From the NCBI GenBank assembly GCA_026413225.1, contig CM048554.1, positions 48,455,963 through 48,519,962 on the forward strand: 64,000 nt of DNA, in the 5' to 3' direction. This DNA comes from Otis tarda (lineage: Eukaryota > Chordata > Aves > Otidiformes > Otididae). Below are positions 51,301-63,734 of the stretch, piece after piece (position 1 is the stretch's first letter; each line of letters begins with the position of its first letter). The position numbers were made by a program, and so were the translations under genes. The notes beneath the pieces were generated by a model, which ran no database searches, was not told the DNA's origin, and worked only from the letters and a program-made list of their open reading frames with translations.

Positions 51301-54300
51301 AAAAGGAGCCTAAAGTGATTGAAAAAAAGCATTTTTTGGGTGAAAACAACACCCGAAACAAACAGGAAAAAAACCAAAACAAAACAAAAAACCGAAGTGT
51401 ATTATTCAAAAAAGTAGTTAAGTTTTTTGTAGGTAGGATTTTTCAGTTATTTCAGACCTCATGATATTGTTCCAGATGAGACAGAGAACGAACTTAACAG
51501 CTCATTACAGCTGAAAGAAGAGTTTCTACTCTCATCACTAATTTTGTGCCAGAGCTGATGCACATCAGGCCCCTCCAGAAGCCATTTAGCCTCGCTAATA
51601 CTGCCATGTTATTGAGTTAAAGCAGCTCACAGAAGAGCCTGACAAGTTCCAGAGCCAGTGTTGAGGGATGGATGTGACTGGGAGCAGAGGAGGTGAAGGG
51701 AGGAATAAATGGCAAGGGGGTAGTGGGGAGGAAGACCTCTCTCCTTTGCATTGTCAGCCAACTACTTTGCCTGTTGAGCTGCAGATGTAGACTTCTGAGA
51801 ACCTGGAAGCATACTCTGTCCCCTGATGCAACGTTAATTGCATCCAAACTCCATTTCTTAATGAGGCTTTACCATGCCTGTAACATAAACACTGACACTT
51901 GGATGCTACAAGAGATCACAACAATAATGCACACAAGAACTCCTCAGGACAAAAGTAAATTTTAAATTGAGGTTAAACAGGACTCCCTATGCTTGATTTA
52001 TGTAGGCTAGGGCAGAGTTTACCAGACTAATCCCTTTCCAGACTAATGGTATCTCTGAAAAGAGCAGGCTGTACAGCAGTGTTGATAATTTGCAGATGTG
52101 AAGAAATAAATAAAAAAGCAAACACAACCAAACACTTGATGTCTCGTAGTACATGTGCTTCTCTTTCCATGTTAGTATTAGGGCTTGATTCTGCTGTAGC
52201 AGATTCTTCCAGTGAGTACAGCTGCCTGTAGCACAGTAAATGTAACTGGGCAACAGAGACTAAATGCTAAATGTCACACTGTGGAATATGGCATAACTAT
52301 GGCACAATCCTTGGCATGAATCAATCTCTGTATTTCTGTTTGTCAGGGAATTATGTAGAAGTGTAGGGTTGCCCACAAAGCTCAACTTGCTGTAAGGAGC
52401 GATGCAGTGCTTTATTCCACAATATCACTGTCCTCCAAGTGTTTGAAAGGGCTGTATGAGAACTGCTTTTAAGAAGCTGCCAGAGGAAAACTTCATGGTT
52501 GTTTCTCTGGCTTCTGCATCTTCTTGGGGCAACTTTTTCATGAAAAACTAGAAATATTTAGAGATATTAAAAAAATACTGGAAATTTTTTGCAAATGTTT
52601 GAGAGGGTTTATTTTGTATTGACAGGGAAAGTACACTTTTTGAGTTTCCAGTTTGTGTCCTTGAGAGAATTTTTGTGGACTTAGACTTAGGTTCCTGCTA
52701 CTGAAGCAACGATTACGTTATGTTCTTCTGACTTTGTACAGAAGGTCTTGGGTAAACAATTCTGTTAGGAAAGGAGAAGTATCTGTCTTTTCCTTCTATG
52801 AGAAAGGCTTGTAAACATACGAGATAAATATACTGTGGGAAGACATCCTCCAGCTAGTGATCTGGTGATGTTTATGTATCCAGTTATATACTAGTGAGGT
52901 AGCTCTGTGGTTGTGAACTCTTTCCCTATCTATATTTTGTTTAGGACCTCCCTGAAAAAGTTAATCTTTTAGCTCAATATTCCATGCTTAGACTTGGATT
53001 GATGACCTTATAAATTTGAAAGCGTTCGATTTAGAGACAAATCTGTACAATCATGCTGTTTTAATGTTTAATAAGCTCTGCTTAGGAGGAACTTCCAAGT
53101 CAACTTGTTTGTAACTTTTTATCTTTTGTGGCTACTGTATGTAATGATTGGTTTTTTGTTGTTTTTTTTTTTTTTGTAAGTAGTAGAAATAGACTGACCA
53201 CTTCAGTGTTATGAAGTACGATGATTAAATGAACTATTTCAGTTGGTTACAAACATTTTACCATCTATTGTGGAAATGACCAGAGGCAATGAATATCCTT
53301 AGAAAGAGTCATGGTTGAAGTGGGTCATAATTTACAGTCATTCTTTTGGTGTTGAATGGAAATTTTTATCATTAGGATTCCCTACCATAATACCTGATAA
53401 AGAATCATTCTTTTGTTGCTGCGCAAAATCTCATTGCTACTTTCCCAAGGACTTCAGATCAACTTATAACCAGCCTTTCAAGGAATGTAACAGTGGATTT
53501 AAAGAATTTCCTAAATCGCACTTCTGTTGAGCAGCCTCTAGAAAATAAAGTTGAGGCAATTGCATTTTGATAATGTTGATGAGATGGGGCATAGACTATT
53601 TTCTGGGGTATGGTTTAGTGTATGTATCTTGACACTCTTCTAAATGCGATTAAATTAAATGCCTTTGCTCCTTTTTTTTTCCTGCTTTAGGCTTCCTCAT
53701 GTTTTGTTGTTTCCTTCCCTTTTTTTTTTTTTTTTTTTTTCCCCAAATTATATTTTCCAACAACATGCAGCAATTCAGGGACAGGCTGGTAATAGAATTC
53801 AGGTTTCACTTTTTATCCTCCCCCTTCAAAATACAGCCTGTCAACAGGGTCATTTTATTGAGGGATCCACTATCTACTTTGAACCTACATTGTCTTCTAT
53901 AGTCCTTATGGTATTCAGGGTGTTTGAAGAAAAGCAATTATCTTGAACTTCAGATGTATGGTGTGATAAATATTAAATTGAAACTGGTTTTAAAATCATG
54001 CCACAGGTTAAGCTGCTAAAGCTAAAAGCTTCAGTGTTGATGCAATTATGGTGGCACAGTTTAGTTTATTCACAGAACTGGAACGAACAATTGCAATATG
54101 ATTTTACTGTGGTGTAGAGTTGTCTAGTTTCTGTTGTACTGGGATAGTTAAAGACAGGGTTTAAAAAAGTTAAGAACACTATCGGACAAACAAATTTTCC
54201 CGAATCACTTGGTGGTTCCCTTAGTACCTCTCATAACATTCCTGGGATAAATGTGCTTTGTATCAAGCAGGAATCGAGTGCATTAAGACAGGTAGTGCTG

Positions 54301-56838
54301 ATACAACAGAACTGGCTTTCTTGTTACCTTATTTATTACTATGGCTGCACATAACTTTCATCTCTTGCAGTTATCTTTATTTTATGATTCCCTTTATGGA
54401 AAATGGATGTATGAATAGAAGAAAATATTTTGGTTTTGCTTTAAATGGTAAGAGTAATAAAACAGATTAATGGGCAGGTTTTTCATTTGCGAAAACATGT
54501 CTAATTGAGATAGATCAGATTGCTAATGAAATGGACTGGAGATGCATGGCAGGAAAGATATGATCTCTGTTACTCTAATGTCTAACTAAAAGTGGCTAAT
54601 GCAGGGATTTTTTTGATGTTCTGGGGAAGGTAATAAGTGATTTGATTTTGTCTGAATTCCTGTTACTTGCTTTTAACCTTAGGTCTTTAGTCTGCTTTAA
54701 CCACTGTTAGGAGTATTTAGATGCTGCCTGCTGGTTTTTGAAAGCTCTCCGTAAATTTTGGTTAATGCTACTTCGCGTTATTGAACATTAAATACACTGT
54801 ATTAACTGTGCCTCACTGCTGGGCTTTTGTAGCTTGGAGTATAGTTAAGTTTGTAGTGAGGAAAAATAAGAGTAGGTTTGACTCCTGCTTGAGTCTGGCT
54901 ATCAGCTTCGAGCTAGCATCAAAAAAAGCTGTCCTCCCTGTGTTGGTTCCTTAAATTAGGCTTTTCGGATTTTATACTCAGCATGTCACTGTTATTGCTT
55001 TGTTGCTATGATACAATACTTACTCATGCAATCCGCTGCAGAGTATTAGAAGATGTGAGCTGAAATGTTATGTAACTTACAAATGTTTTTACAGCTGATG
55101 TTCATTATTTTGCAGAGTGTAACAATTCATCTCTCTGTAGTTATCGGAGTGAAATAAGCATCTTGCAAGATTTTTATTCAAAAGAAAAATAGCTAAAATT
55201 GCAGAATTAACATTCAAAAGTATGAATTGTTCCTTAGGAGGGAGTAGTAATTGCTAGCTTTTTCAAAAGCTCACTGAAGTCATTATGCTCAGTTAATAGG
55301 ATCATAACTGTCAGATGGGGAAAGGGAATACAATACAATATTCTGGTGTTTGAACTTTCAGAGCAGTGCGAACAGTTTGGATTACAGTGGAGGCGTTTCA
55401 GTCCATTTTAGCAATTACTTTTTGTTTATGGAAACAACAGAATTCTATCAGATAATTACTGAATATTAAAACCACAGTTGGCTGTTGTTGTTCCAGCCAC
55501 TAAATGGAAGGTGTCTTGGTAGGAAATGTGAGGAACTGGCATTATCAAATAGTGTTTCAGTTGTTAAACTTACAAACTTAAAATGAAGTTTGCTTAATTA
55601 GTATAGTCCTAAAACAATAAAGAGAAGCATGAGATCTTTTCGTGATTTGTTCAAATTTGTCTCGTAAGTGAGATTTATGATTTTCAGTACTCAGTGTTAC
55701 AAGGCAGTTGCCTTTTTCTTGTCTTGATAATTTCCTAATGATGGAACAGTAGTGCTAATATCAATACTGCAGTGAATGAATAAAGCCAAGGGATTAGTAG
55801 TCTGGCAGGTCTTGAAAATTCTTCAGGGGAGAGCATTCCTTATTTGCAGATGAAGTTGGAAATAAAATTTTTTTACCAGGACAAGTGAAATCCCAACTAA
55901 CTCATAGATGAGGTGATGCTATGTTGCTGGAGTGGCTTAGAACCCCAACAAACAATTAAAAACAAGAACAAAAGGCACGTTAAACCAAATTTTCAGTTGA
56001 AACCATGACTGCTTTTGTGATTGTGCAGCTTTTGAACAGTTACAATATTTTAAGGATGTGTTAAATTTTTGAAGTGTACCATACTTAATAATCCATCTTT
56101 TTTTAGAGCTAAGGGAGGAATTTTGCTTATCAGTTTATAGACAGACTGGAGTTTAAAATGAAAATGCCAAGTTATAGCCAAGCATGTTGTCTTATTAGGC
56201 TAAAAAAGCTGGAAAACCTTACATGACTAGTACTGTAATAAATTATTTAGACCAAAGACTGAAAATTCAGGATTAATCCTTTTGAAGTATTGGAACTGAT
56301 TGTTAAGAGAAACATTCATCACATGATGTCAAAAGTATGTGAAGTATTTTGCATTGGGGTAAAAAGACAAAGTTCCTTCAAAGCAGATTTTGGAGCTTTT
56401 AAGCAGGTTACATAATAAAGGATTAGGGAACAGAATGAGACAAATCGGATGAATGAAAGGTTAATATGATGCAGTGTTTCTGTATATGACTTTTGGTGAG
56501 GGAGAGTTGGTACTTATTAATGTAGATGTATTTCAAATAAAGTTAATTCAGGAACTCATTTTTGTAAATATATTTACTGCTATATATTTACCCGTTATTT
56601 CTTGTATGAAATACAAATTATGAATAACAAGTCTTTCATTCTAACATACTTCAAGTTATTTTAATTTTTGACACTATTGCTTATTACTTTACTGACTATA
56701 AAGCATATTATACCCCATAATAAAAAACTGATAGCTATGCAAATTTTAGTCAGCAAAATAGATCTAGAAATCCTGAGTTTGCTTCTACAAACTTAAGTGT
56801 TGAATGTTGGTTTTTTTTTTTTCTTCTTTCTTTTATAG
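48376..56838 (+). other. PPP2R5A intron 1, 3' part with acceptor
   Basis: AT-rich intronic DNA without a recognisable exon. A run of 21 T residues lies at 53720-53740, followed by CCCC, with shorter T runs near 53160 and 50750. The intron ends in a strong acceptor: 24 uninterrupted pyrimidines at 56811-56834, then ATAG, immediately before exon 2. Short open frames here have no recognisable content. Confidence 0.75.
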
Positions 56839-57035
56839 ATGCCACCTTCAATGAACAGCAAGATCTTTTTTGTCAGAAGTTGCAACAGTGTTGTGTACTC
56901 TTTGACTTCATGGACTCAGTTTCAGACCTGAAAAGCAAAGAAATTAAGAGAGCAACACTGAATGAACTGGTTGAATATGTTTCAACAAATCGTGGAGTTA
57001 TTGTTGAATCAGCTTATGCTGACATAGTGAAAATG
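56839..57035 (+). CDS. PPP2R5A: PP2A regulatory subunit B56-alpha, coding exon 2
   Basis: This exon encodes residues 51-116, the beginning of the conserved B56 HEAT-repeat domain. The first two bases complete Asp51, giving DATFNEQQDLFCQKLQQCC, then VLFDFMDSVSDLKSKEIKR and LNELVEYVSTNRGVIVESAY, ending DIVKM. These segments fit the amphipathic helices of the first HEAT-like repeats, and the sequence agrees closely with the vertebrate B56-alpha form. The acceptor has a long pyrimidine tract and the donor is ATG/GTAAGT, a perfect U1 match. The exon is 197 bases, so skipping it would shift the frame. In another frame the exon carries the end of the overlapping upstream ORF. Confidence 0.97.
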
Positions 57036-59255
57036 GTAAGTAGAATGCTCTTCTTATATTTTGAATTTTAATAAAATTACTTAAATTAGTCAGTTTATGA
57101 CTGGCATCTAACACAGAATTGCTGTTGGTTATTCTGCTTATACAATGTAGTATGTTAATAATACCTTACAAGATTGTTTAGAAAAAGCTTGTAAAAGCAA
57201 ACAATTTGTGACTTTTAATTATTAGCTGAAATATGATGCATTCAGGTTAATTAAAATGAAAGAAATGGTATATTGCAGGTGCTTGCAGTCTGGGTAAGCT
57301 TTGAAGTTATTCTCATTCAGAAAATGGCAGTATTTCAGTGCTGCCTGTCTCTGTTTATTTAAGAATGGCAGTGGAATGACAGGCTGGAGTTTTCTGGTAA
57401 AGATTCTTGTGAGTACTAGTGTCAACAGAAAGGTTTATCAGTGTAAGAAAGCAACTACTTTGTAAATACTTTATATGGCTGTTTGTTACTGTTTTGGCCT
57501 TGGAGAGCTGTGCTAGAGCAGTCTAAGTGGTTTGCTTGAGTTGTAAACCACAGGATGACTTGTATGGTGCAATTTCTACAAATGGCTTGTTGAATAAGAA
57601 ACAAAATATTTGTGGTTGTTATCTGCTGACTTTCCCAGATTTTTTTATATGCCTTTTCATTCTGCATAAGTGATGTTTTAGATATGCCTATACTCCATGT
57701 ACAGGGAACCTAACTGAAGGACATCTGACAAAAATCTGAAATATTTTAAAATTGTTTTGTCTAGAAATTTGAAAGATAGAAAGAATGTGTTTAGTGCCTG
57801 TGCATTTAGGCTAATAGTTCTCTAACTTTGGTTAAGTTTATGTAGGCACAGTGCTGGCTTTAAAAGTAGCTATTGGGAATGTAAGCAGACCAGTTCAAAC
57901 ATACGGCCTATGACTTTTGTAGTTTTCTATAGAGTGCAAGCTATTTTTTCTTAAGGTTTTGTTTGGGTTTTGGTTTTTTTTTTCCTGTGAGCAGCTGATA
58001 AGGGAGATCAGAGCTTTAATATAAATAAGTGTAGAAATTCTGCCATTATATTGAAGGGCTAATATTGAAACCCTCTTAATAATTTTGGCTGTTTCACCAG
58101 ATGCTTATTAAGTTTTACAAATGATCTAGGACACTGGGTTGTTTTGTATAGTTCTGTGGGGTTTTTTGTTTTGTTTTTGTTTTGTTTTTTAAGAATCTGT
58201 GTTTCTATCTGAAATATTTTTTACAGAAGAAAATGAAGGACAGAGTACATTCACCTCTTGGCTTTTTTTTTCTCACTGCTGGTGGCAGCAAGCCTGAATC
58301 CTTGCAGTATTTTCTTACTCTGTATGCCCTCTATAGCCTCTTCTTAGAAGAAAGAGTATACTAACTAGCCTATCATACTTGTTGAAGGGAGCTTTTCTTT
58401 CATATCAGAGTTGTTTTCTCTTCTTGGAGATAAGGTGTTGTTGAGCTGTTCTTTTGAGGTTGTTGTTGTTGTGCAAATGATTGGGCTCTGTGGATGCTTG
58501 TTTTTCCTTTAATAACAATTTTCCATCTCCTTTTCTGCTCTAAAATGACAGAAAATGAAGAAGGCCTTAAATACTCAGTGAGAGCTCTTTCAGAGCTTGA
58601 GACAAAAGATCCCTCCGAGCCTGAATAGTATTGCTAATCTCCCTGGCAACTGGCAGCAGAAAAGGTCTTTGCTGTGAATTAGGACAGAGTACTAGCTTTC
58701 AGAAAGAACTCCTTCCAAACATGTGTGTCAGGCTTGAGGCCTTTCTTTATCATAAAACTTCTATGAGATTTAAGATATTTTTTTTAAAAATTTTTAGACT
58801 GTTCAGTGTTACTACTTAAAAATAAAAAACACTTGAGTTTTTTTGCAGAGTTTGAAGGATAGTGTTTTGGGGACAAAAGTGGAAATCGGCCTTAATTAAA
58901 CCCGACTGTCATCTGACTGGTAGTAAAGGATGAACAGACTACAAAAATTCCCTGAAAAAAGCTGGAATGGTATCAATGGCAGAAGCAAAGCCAATTTCTT
59001 TCTAAAACCTCTTGTCTTTTCCTAGGCCTGAGACACCTTTCCTCCAGCTTGCAGAGGAAGCAGCTCAGTTTCCTTGGAGTCACCTGAGTCTTGGGGAGGC
59101 AAAGTCAACAATCCCTTACAGATATCAACAGACATATCAGACATAGGCTGTAGGTTATCTGTTTAGTGCCCCAGGCAACCTGATTTTCCTATAATTTCTT
59201 TGCCAAAGCCTTTGAATTAAGAACTGAGGAAGACTTTTTTGCTTACAACTAGTTT
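57036..59255 (+). other. PPP2R5A intron 2, 5' part
   Basis: AT-rich intronic DNA with a TTTTG-type run at about 58157-58190 and a GTT triplet run near 58458-58472. No exon or repeat family is recognised. Confidence 0.75.
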
Positions 59256-59976
59256 TGGAGGGGTAGCACAGTGGTCTGTGCGCATCCTTTTGACATGCGG
59301 AAAACGGATTCCACAGTCTGTAAGACTGTAAAGTAGATATGTTTATTCAGCGCTGGGCAGCACGGGGGATCGCTCCTCCAAACGTGCGCAACGTGTTAAG
59401 CAACAGGTACAGTATTTATGCATTATTATCATAAGTCTCCTCCCACGACAGGTTATTCCCCAGTCTCTGCGTCCATCTCTATGTCCATCTCGGGTCTGTG
59501 CTCAGGAGTCACAGTCTCTCTGGTGGTAATTCTTTCCTCCTTATCACTATGTCCAGCTGCGTGCATTCAGACCTTTGTCCTGCTTTGTTCTTGCTGCCAG
59601 GGTGGTTTCCTGATGACTTATCTTTGGTTCCCAATTTCCTTGGTTATTCCACCCTATCAGTTGGTTCTAAACTTCAAGTCCCCTTATCTTGGTCTCAGCC
59701 ACTGTGTCTGTACCCCCTCAGGGTGTTCCCATCTAACTTAGCTCTTGCTAGAGCGTCCTGAAAGTATCTCCTTATGTTAAGTTTATGACTCTACTGTTCT
59801 TTCTCTCAAGGTTAGTAAATCATTGATCACTATTTATCAGCTTGATTCTTTAGTATTAATCCCTTCTTTCACTTTCTAGGTCATATAAAGGTAATGTCTT
59901 CTCTGTTTGGAAATTTTCAGTTGACAGTATTCTGAAGCTAACAGCAAATTAGGGCTTGGCATTGTGAATATTTTCA
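59256..59976 (-). mobile_element. Endogenous retrovirus LTR, antisense, in PPP2R5A intron 2 (bounds approximate)
   Basis: On the minus strand a TATA-like ATAAATAC (plus 59412-59419) is followed about 70 bases later by an AATAAA polyadenylation signal (plus 59342-59347), the compact promoter-R-polyA layout of a retroviral LTR. This core is richer in CpG than the surrounding intron, with a GGGGGATCGCTCC stretch. The left edge is set at TGGAGGGG (59256) and the right at TTTTCA (59976). With these bounds the element runs TG to CA on either strand and is flanked by GTTT on both sides, a possible 4-bp target duplication. Four bases is weak support, and the true U3 end could be nearer 59.87 kb. No internal retroviral genes are adjacent, so it is a solo or partial LTR. 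Confidence 0.55.
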
Positions 59977-61893
59977 GTTTTAAAACTTCCTGGGAAGTTA
60001 GAAAGCTCTAGCCTGTATCAGGTTTAGCAGCATAACAGAAATGTCCCTTCAGTACACTTTACTCTTCCATCTTCTTGTGCCTGCCAACCTCCCCTCATTC
60101 CCCAGCAGCATATAAAACCCCAGTGTAGATGCAATTGTCCTAGCAGCTTGCACAAGCTGTGAATTCAGAATTTAAAAAAACATCAGGTATCCCCATCTGT
60201 ATGCTCAGAAGTTGGAATTGAATCTAGTTTCTCTCCAAATACTTAGCTCCTTAGAGTGTACAGACAATAAAGGACTTTTTTTTCCCTATTTTTCTTCTTT
60301 TTTGTTTTTATAAAAATAATTGCTGTATCTTAATATATTAACTGGCACATTTTCAGATGTCACTTTCACAAAACTTTCTGAAATCTAGTTTAGAAAGCTG
60401 ATGCTGGGTTTCTGTGTAAACTTATACAGCTGTAAAAGCCTTTTATGATTTGTATTTCTCAGATCACAAATTTGGGATAAGACCCCACTTATGAAGGAAA
60501 AGGGGTGTTTTAAATAATATGAGAGGATATAGAGAAGAATTTACCCATAGAAAAACAATGAGGGTTTAAACCCAAACCACATTTTTGATCAAAACTATTA
60601 GCAAGACATTAGAAAGAAGCAAATGAGACAGGGAACAAAGGTATTTCAAACATAATTAAGTAAATGAACCCTTTCTTTAAGGACACAGGCTGGTGCATAA
60701 AAATGGTACACAGTTTATTCCATTTCGTATGTTCTCAGGAGACCAATAATGCTAGTAAAAGTACTGAATGTTCTGAAAATCATAAAATTAGTTTTCTAAA
60801 GATCTGGTCGAGAGGCTTGCTATCTGTTTCTGCTGCAGAAGTATGTTCAGTAGTTAGTGCCTTTGTTTTGGGCTTGAAAATTTTTCATTCTGTACTCTGA
60901 GGTTCTGTGTTAAAGGGTTGACTGGTTCAGTTCAGCAAGATGCACCTAGAAATAAAAGGATGCATTTTCAAGAGACATTACCAGGAAACTTGTAAGCAGA
61001 GGTCAGGAAATCTCTGTAGGGGACTGATTTGTAAGCTGGATGTTTATGTTGAAGATCTAGTAAGAGTAGACGATATCAAGTAGCAGAACCAGGATTGTAG
61101 TCTTGGTTTTCATGCTTGATTAAAATTCACACTCTCTGACTCCCAGTTCCCCCTTCTCTCCCCCCAGCCAGTTTCTCTTGTGCTCCAGAATCCCAGGTCC
61201 CTTGTGTTGTATTAAAGGACAACTGTACTGTTTTGGGTTGTGGTTTTTTTGCTATGCAGTAGACTAGGAGACTGCTGTATTGCCCATCCATACAGAACAT
61301 CATTGCCCTTCTGCTCTAGAGCAGCAGTGTCTGCAGCTTTGCTGGGTACCAACAGGAGAAAGTGACAGAACATGGAATGAAGCACATAGGAGGAAATGAA
61401 AAGTTGGTTTATGCAATAGCTTTATATCTTGTTTAATGAGGCAGCTGATTCCTCTATCCAGAGCCAGCTGAGTGACTTCAGGATCCTTTAAAGTCCTTTT
61501 GCAAGATCCTTCAAACACCCTGGAGATTCCATGGAAGCTGTGCAGTAGCATTTGCTGCAAACTGTTGAACATTTTCTTTTGTGTTTAGTAGGCTTGGGTG
61601 GTTAGCAGCTATTTGAAAGAGAATTGATTGAAAAGACTAAGGGTTTGAAAGATTACTAGAAAAGCTGGGCTAAATATGTTCTTGAAAAAACAGGAATGCA
61701 GAAATGAAATTAACTTCATGTTCTCTTTTATTCATGTTAGAGATTTAAAAATCTAATATGTTACATCCGGCAGAAAAGGTGACATTTATTTTTCTTTCGA
61801 CATCTGAAAGATTGGTCTTCTGTCCAGACTTCTATACACTTGAAAAATCCCTGCAGAAACCTTTTTAAACTTACCCTTTTGCAATTGGTTTAA
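59977..61893 (+). other. PPP2R5A intron 2, between the two LTRs
   Basis: AT-rich intronic DNA. No gene, RNA or repeat family is recognised. A TATA-like CATATAAAACCCC near 60109 has no supporting promoter context. Confidence 0.7.
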
Positions 61894-61898
61894 TATGA
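61894..61898. repeat. Target-site duplication, left copy (TATGA)
   Basis: TATGA immediately precedes the solo LTR and is matched exactly by 63026-63030 immediately after it. Confidence 0.85.
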
Positions 61899-63025
61899 TG
61901 TGTTGGTTTTGTTTAGTGAGGGGGGCTATGGTGGCAACTTCTGTAAGAAGTTTCTAGAAGTTCCCCTTTGTCCAGTGGACTTGGCCAGGCCTAGGGCTGA
62001 CCCACTGCTGGCCAGGGCTGAGCTAATTGGTACCAGAGTGTTCCCTGATAGTGCCTCTGTGATAACGTATTTAAGAAGGGGAAAAACTAAAAACAAAAAA
62101 AAAGGAAGATGCGAAGGAGCTGAGTAGGGACAGAGAGGGGGGAGGCGCGAGCCTTGTGGGCCTTGTAGGCCGGGCGGCCAGCTGGGCCCAACTTGGCTTG
62201 GCCCGGCTTCAAGAAGAGGAGAGGAGATAAGATGGATGGTGTGAAGAGATCCTGAGACGCATCTGCCTGCCTGTTGTGAAGAATTTCTTGTGAGAGGAAT
62301 GGCTGCAGATGCCAAGGTCAGTGAAGAAGTAGGGGGAGGAGCAATGTGGCTCCTGGCCAAGATTCCCCTGCAGCCTGTAGTGATGACCATGGTGGGAGCG
62401 GGTTGTCCCCCTGCAGCCCATGGAGGTCCACAGAGGAGCAGAGATTCACCTGCAGCCTGTGAAGGGCCCCACATCAGGGCAAGTGGAGGCCTGAAGGAGG
62501 CTGTGGCCTGTAGAGGGCCCTCTGGGGCAGCTGTCCTGGAGGGACTGCACCCCATGGAAAAATGACCCATGCCAGAGCAGTTTCACAAAGGACTGTAGCC
62601 CGTGGGAGGCATCCCACACTGGAGCAGGGGAGGAATGTGAGGAGTCCTTCCCTCAAGCAGGAAGGAGTGGCATAAAGTGACGTGTAATGAACTGACTGTA
62701 ACCCCCATTCACTCTTCTCCCCTGTGCTGCTCAGGGTGTGGAAGGAGGTAGAAATAATTGAATTTAAAATTAAGCCCAGGAAGAGGGAGAGGTGGGGGGA
62801 ATTTATTCTCTTCCACATTATCCTGTTTTAGTTTTAATAATAAACAAATAGTTTTCCCCAAGTTGAGTCTGTTTTGCCTGTAATGGTAGCTTTAAGGATC
62901 TCTCCCTGTCCTTATGTCAAACCTTGAGCCTTTTTTATTATATTATCTCTCCCTATTCTCTTGGAGGGTGGACGAAGTGAGCGAGAGACTGCATAGTCTG
63001 GTCCTGAGAGGGCTAAACTACAGCA
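61899..63025 (+). mobile_element. Solo LTR of an avian endogenous retrovirus (ERVL-like), sense orientation
   Basis: The 1127-bp element starts TGTGTTGG, ends CTACAGCA, and is flanked by the identical 5-mer TATGA at 61894-61898 and 63026-63030. This is the signature of a single LTR left by recombination between the two LTRs of a provirus. A TATA-like TATTTAAG lies at 62069-62076 and an AATAAA signal at 62839-62844. Downstream, the order of CTGTTTTGCC, TCTCTCCCTGTCCTTATGTC and a closing GGCTAAACTACAGCA resembles the U5 part of LTRs common in birds that I associate with ERVL-type elements. A 5-bp duplication fits that class. TATA to polyA spans about 770 bases, long for an R region, so the promoter assignment is tentative. 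No gag, pol or env sequence is present; the 214-codon minus-strand open frame inside is incidental. Confidence 0.85.
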
Positions 63026-63030
63026 TATGA
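63026..63030. repeat. Target-site duplication, right copy (TATGA)
   Basis: TATGA immediately follows the final CA of the solo LTR and is identical to the left copy. Confidence 0.85.
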
Positions 63031-63632
63031 CTATATCAATACTTCAGTGTTACTCTGTTAAATCAAAAATTTACAGTTGTTATGTATTTCTGACTTCTCA
63101 AAGCCATGAAACATCTTGAAATGATGAATGGTGAAAAATTGTAAACAGTTCTTCAGTTCTTACTTGAAAGGGAGAAATACCTTCAAATTAAGAACTCTAA
63201 AGTTAGATATATTTTTATGATCATCTGCCTTACATGTGAAGAGAGCTCTGTTTAAATCATAAGTGGTTAGTCATAGTGTATTTGTTTTATACAAGACTTT
63301 GGATCTCGGTGTCACATAGTTAAAAATTGGTCTTTATAAGGGGAAACTGAAATTTTCTTTTAACTTTGGTGGGTTCAGAGGAACATTTTACATATGACCA
63401 TGTCTGGCTACAAACTTGTAAAACAGTTGAGACAAAAGTTACTTTGTTATGATTTTCAGACTTTTGGCTGTTTGGATTTAGCAATTTTGAAAAAATAAAG
63501 AATAAGCTATTTATTATATTACTTTATTTAAAGATGGTTTTGTTTCATGTAATTTTGAGATAAAAGCAGTACCTTGCTGAGTGTGAAAGCATGAGAAATG
63601 ATGCAATTAAACAATTTTTTTTTCTCTTGCAG
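63031..63632 (+). other. PPP2R5A intron 2, 3' end with acceptor
   Basis: AT-rich intronic sequence ending in a good acceptor, a T-rich tract followed by CTCTTGCAG at 63624-63632. Nothing else is recognised. Confidence 0.85.
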
Positions 63633-63734
63633 ATTAGTTCTAATATTTTCAGAACACTTCCACCTAGTGATAACCCAGATTTTGATCCAGAAGAAGATGA
63701 ACCAACTCTTGAAGCCTCATGGCCCCACATACAG
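63633..63734 (+). CDS. PPP2R5A: PP2A regulatory subunit B56-alpha, coding exon 3
   Basis: This exon encodes residues 117-150 in phase 0: [20 protein letters not shown] followed by [14 protein letters not shown]. The acidic [16 protein letters not shown] stretch is a hallmark of all B56 family members and fixes the identity. The linker just before it (SDNPDF) fits B56-alpha; the beta form as I recall it has a longer, different linker. The exon is 102 bases, so it could be skipped without a frameshift, removing 34 residues of the HEAT core. The donor is CAG/GTATGA. The rest of the protein is outside the window. Confidence 0.97.

Noticed and set aside
61926-62570. Minus-strand 214-codon open frame in intron 2
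   Set aside because: It lies entirely within the solo LTR, on its antisense strand, and has no retroviral or host protein motif.
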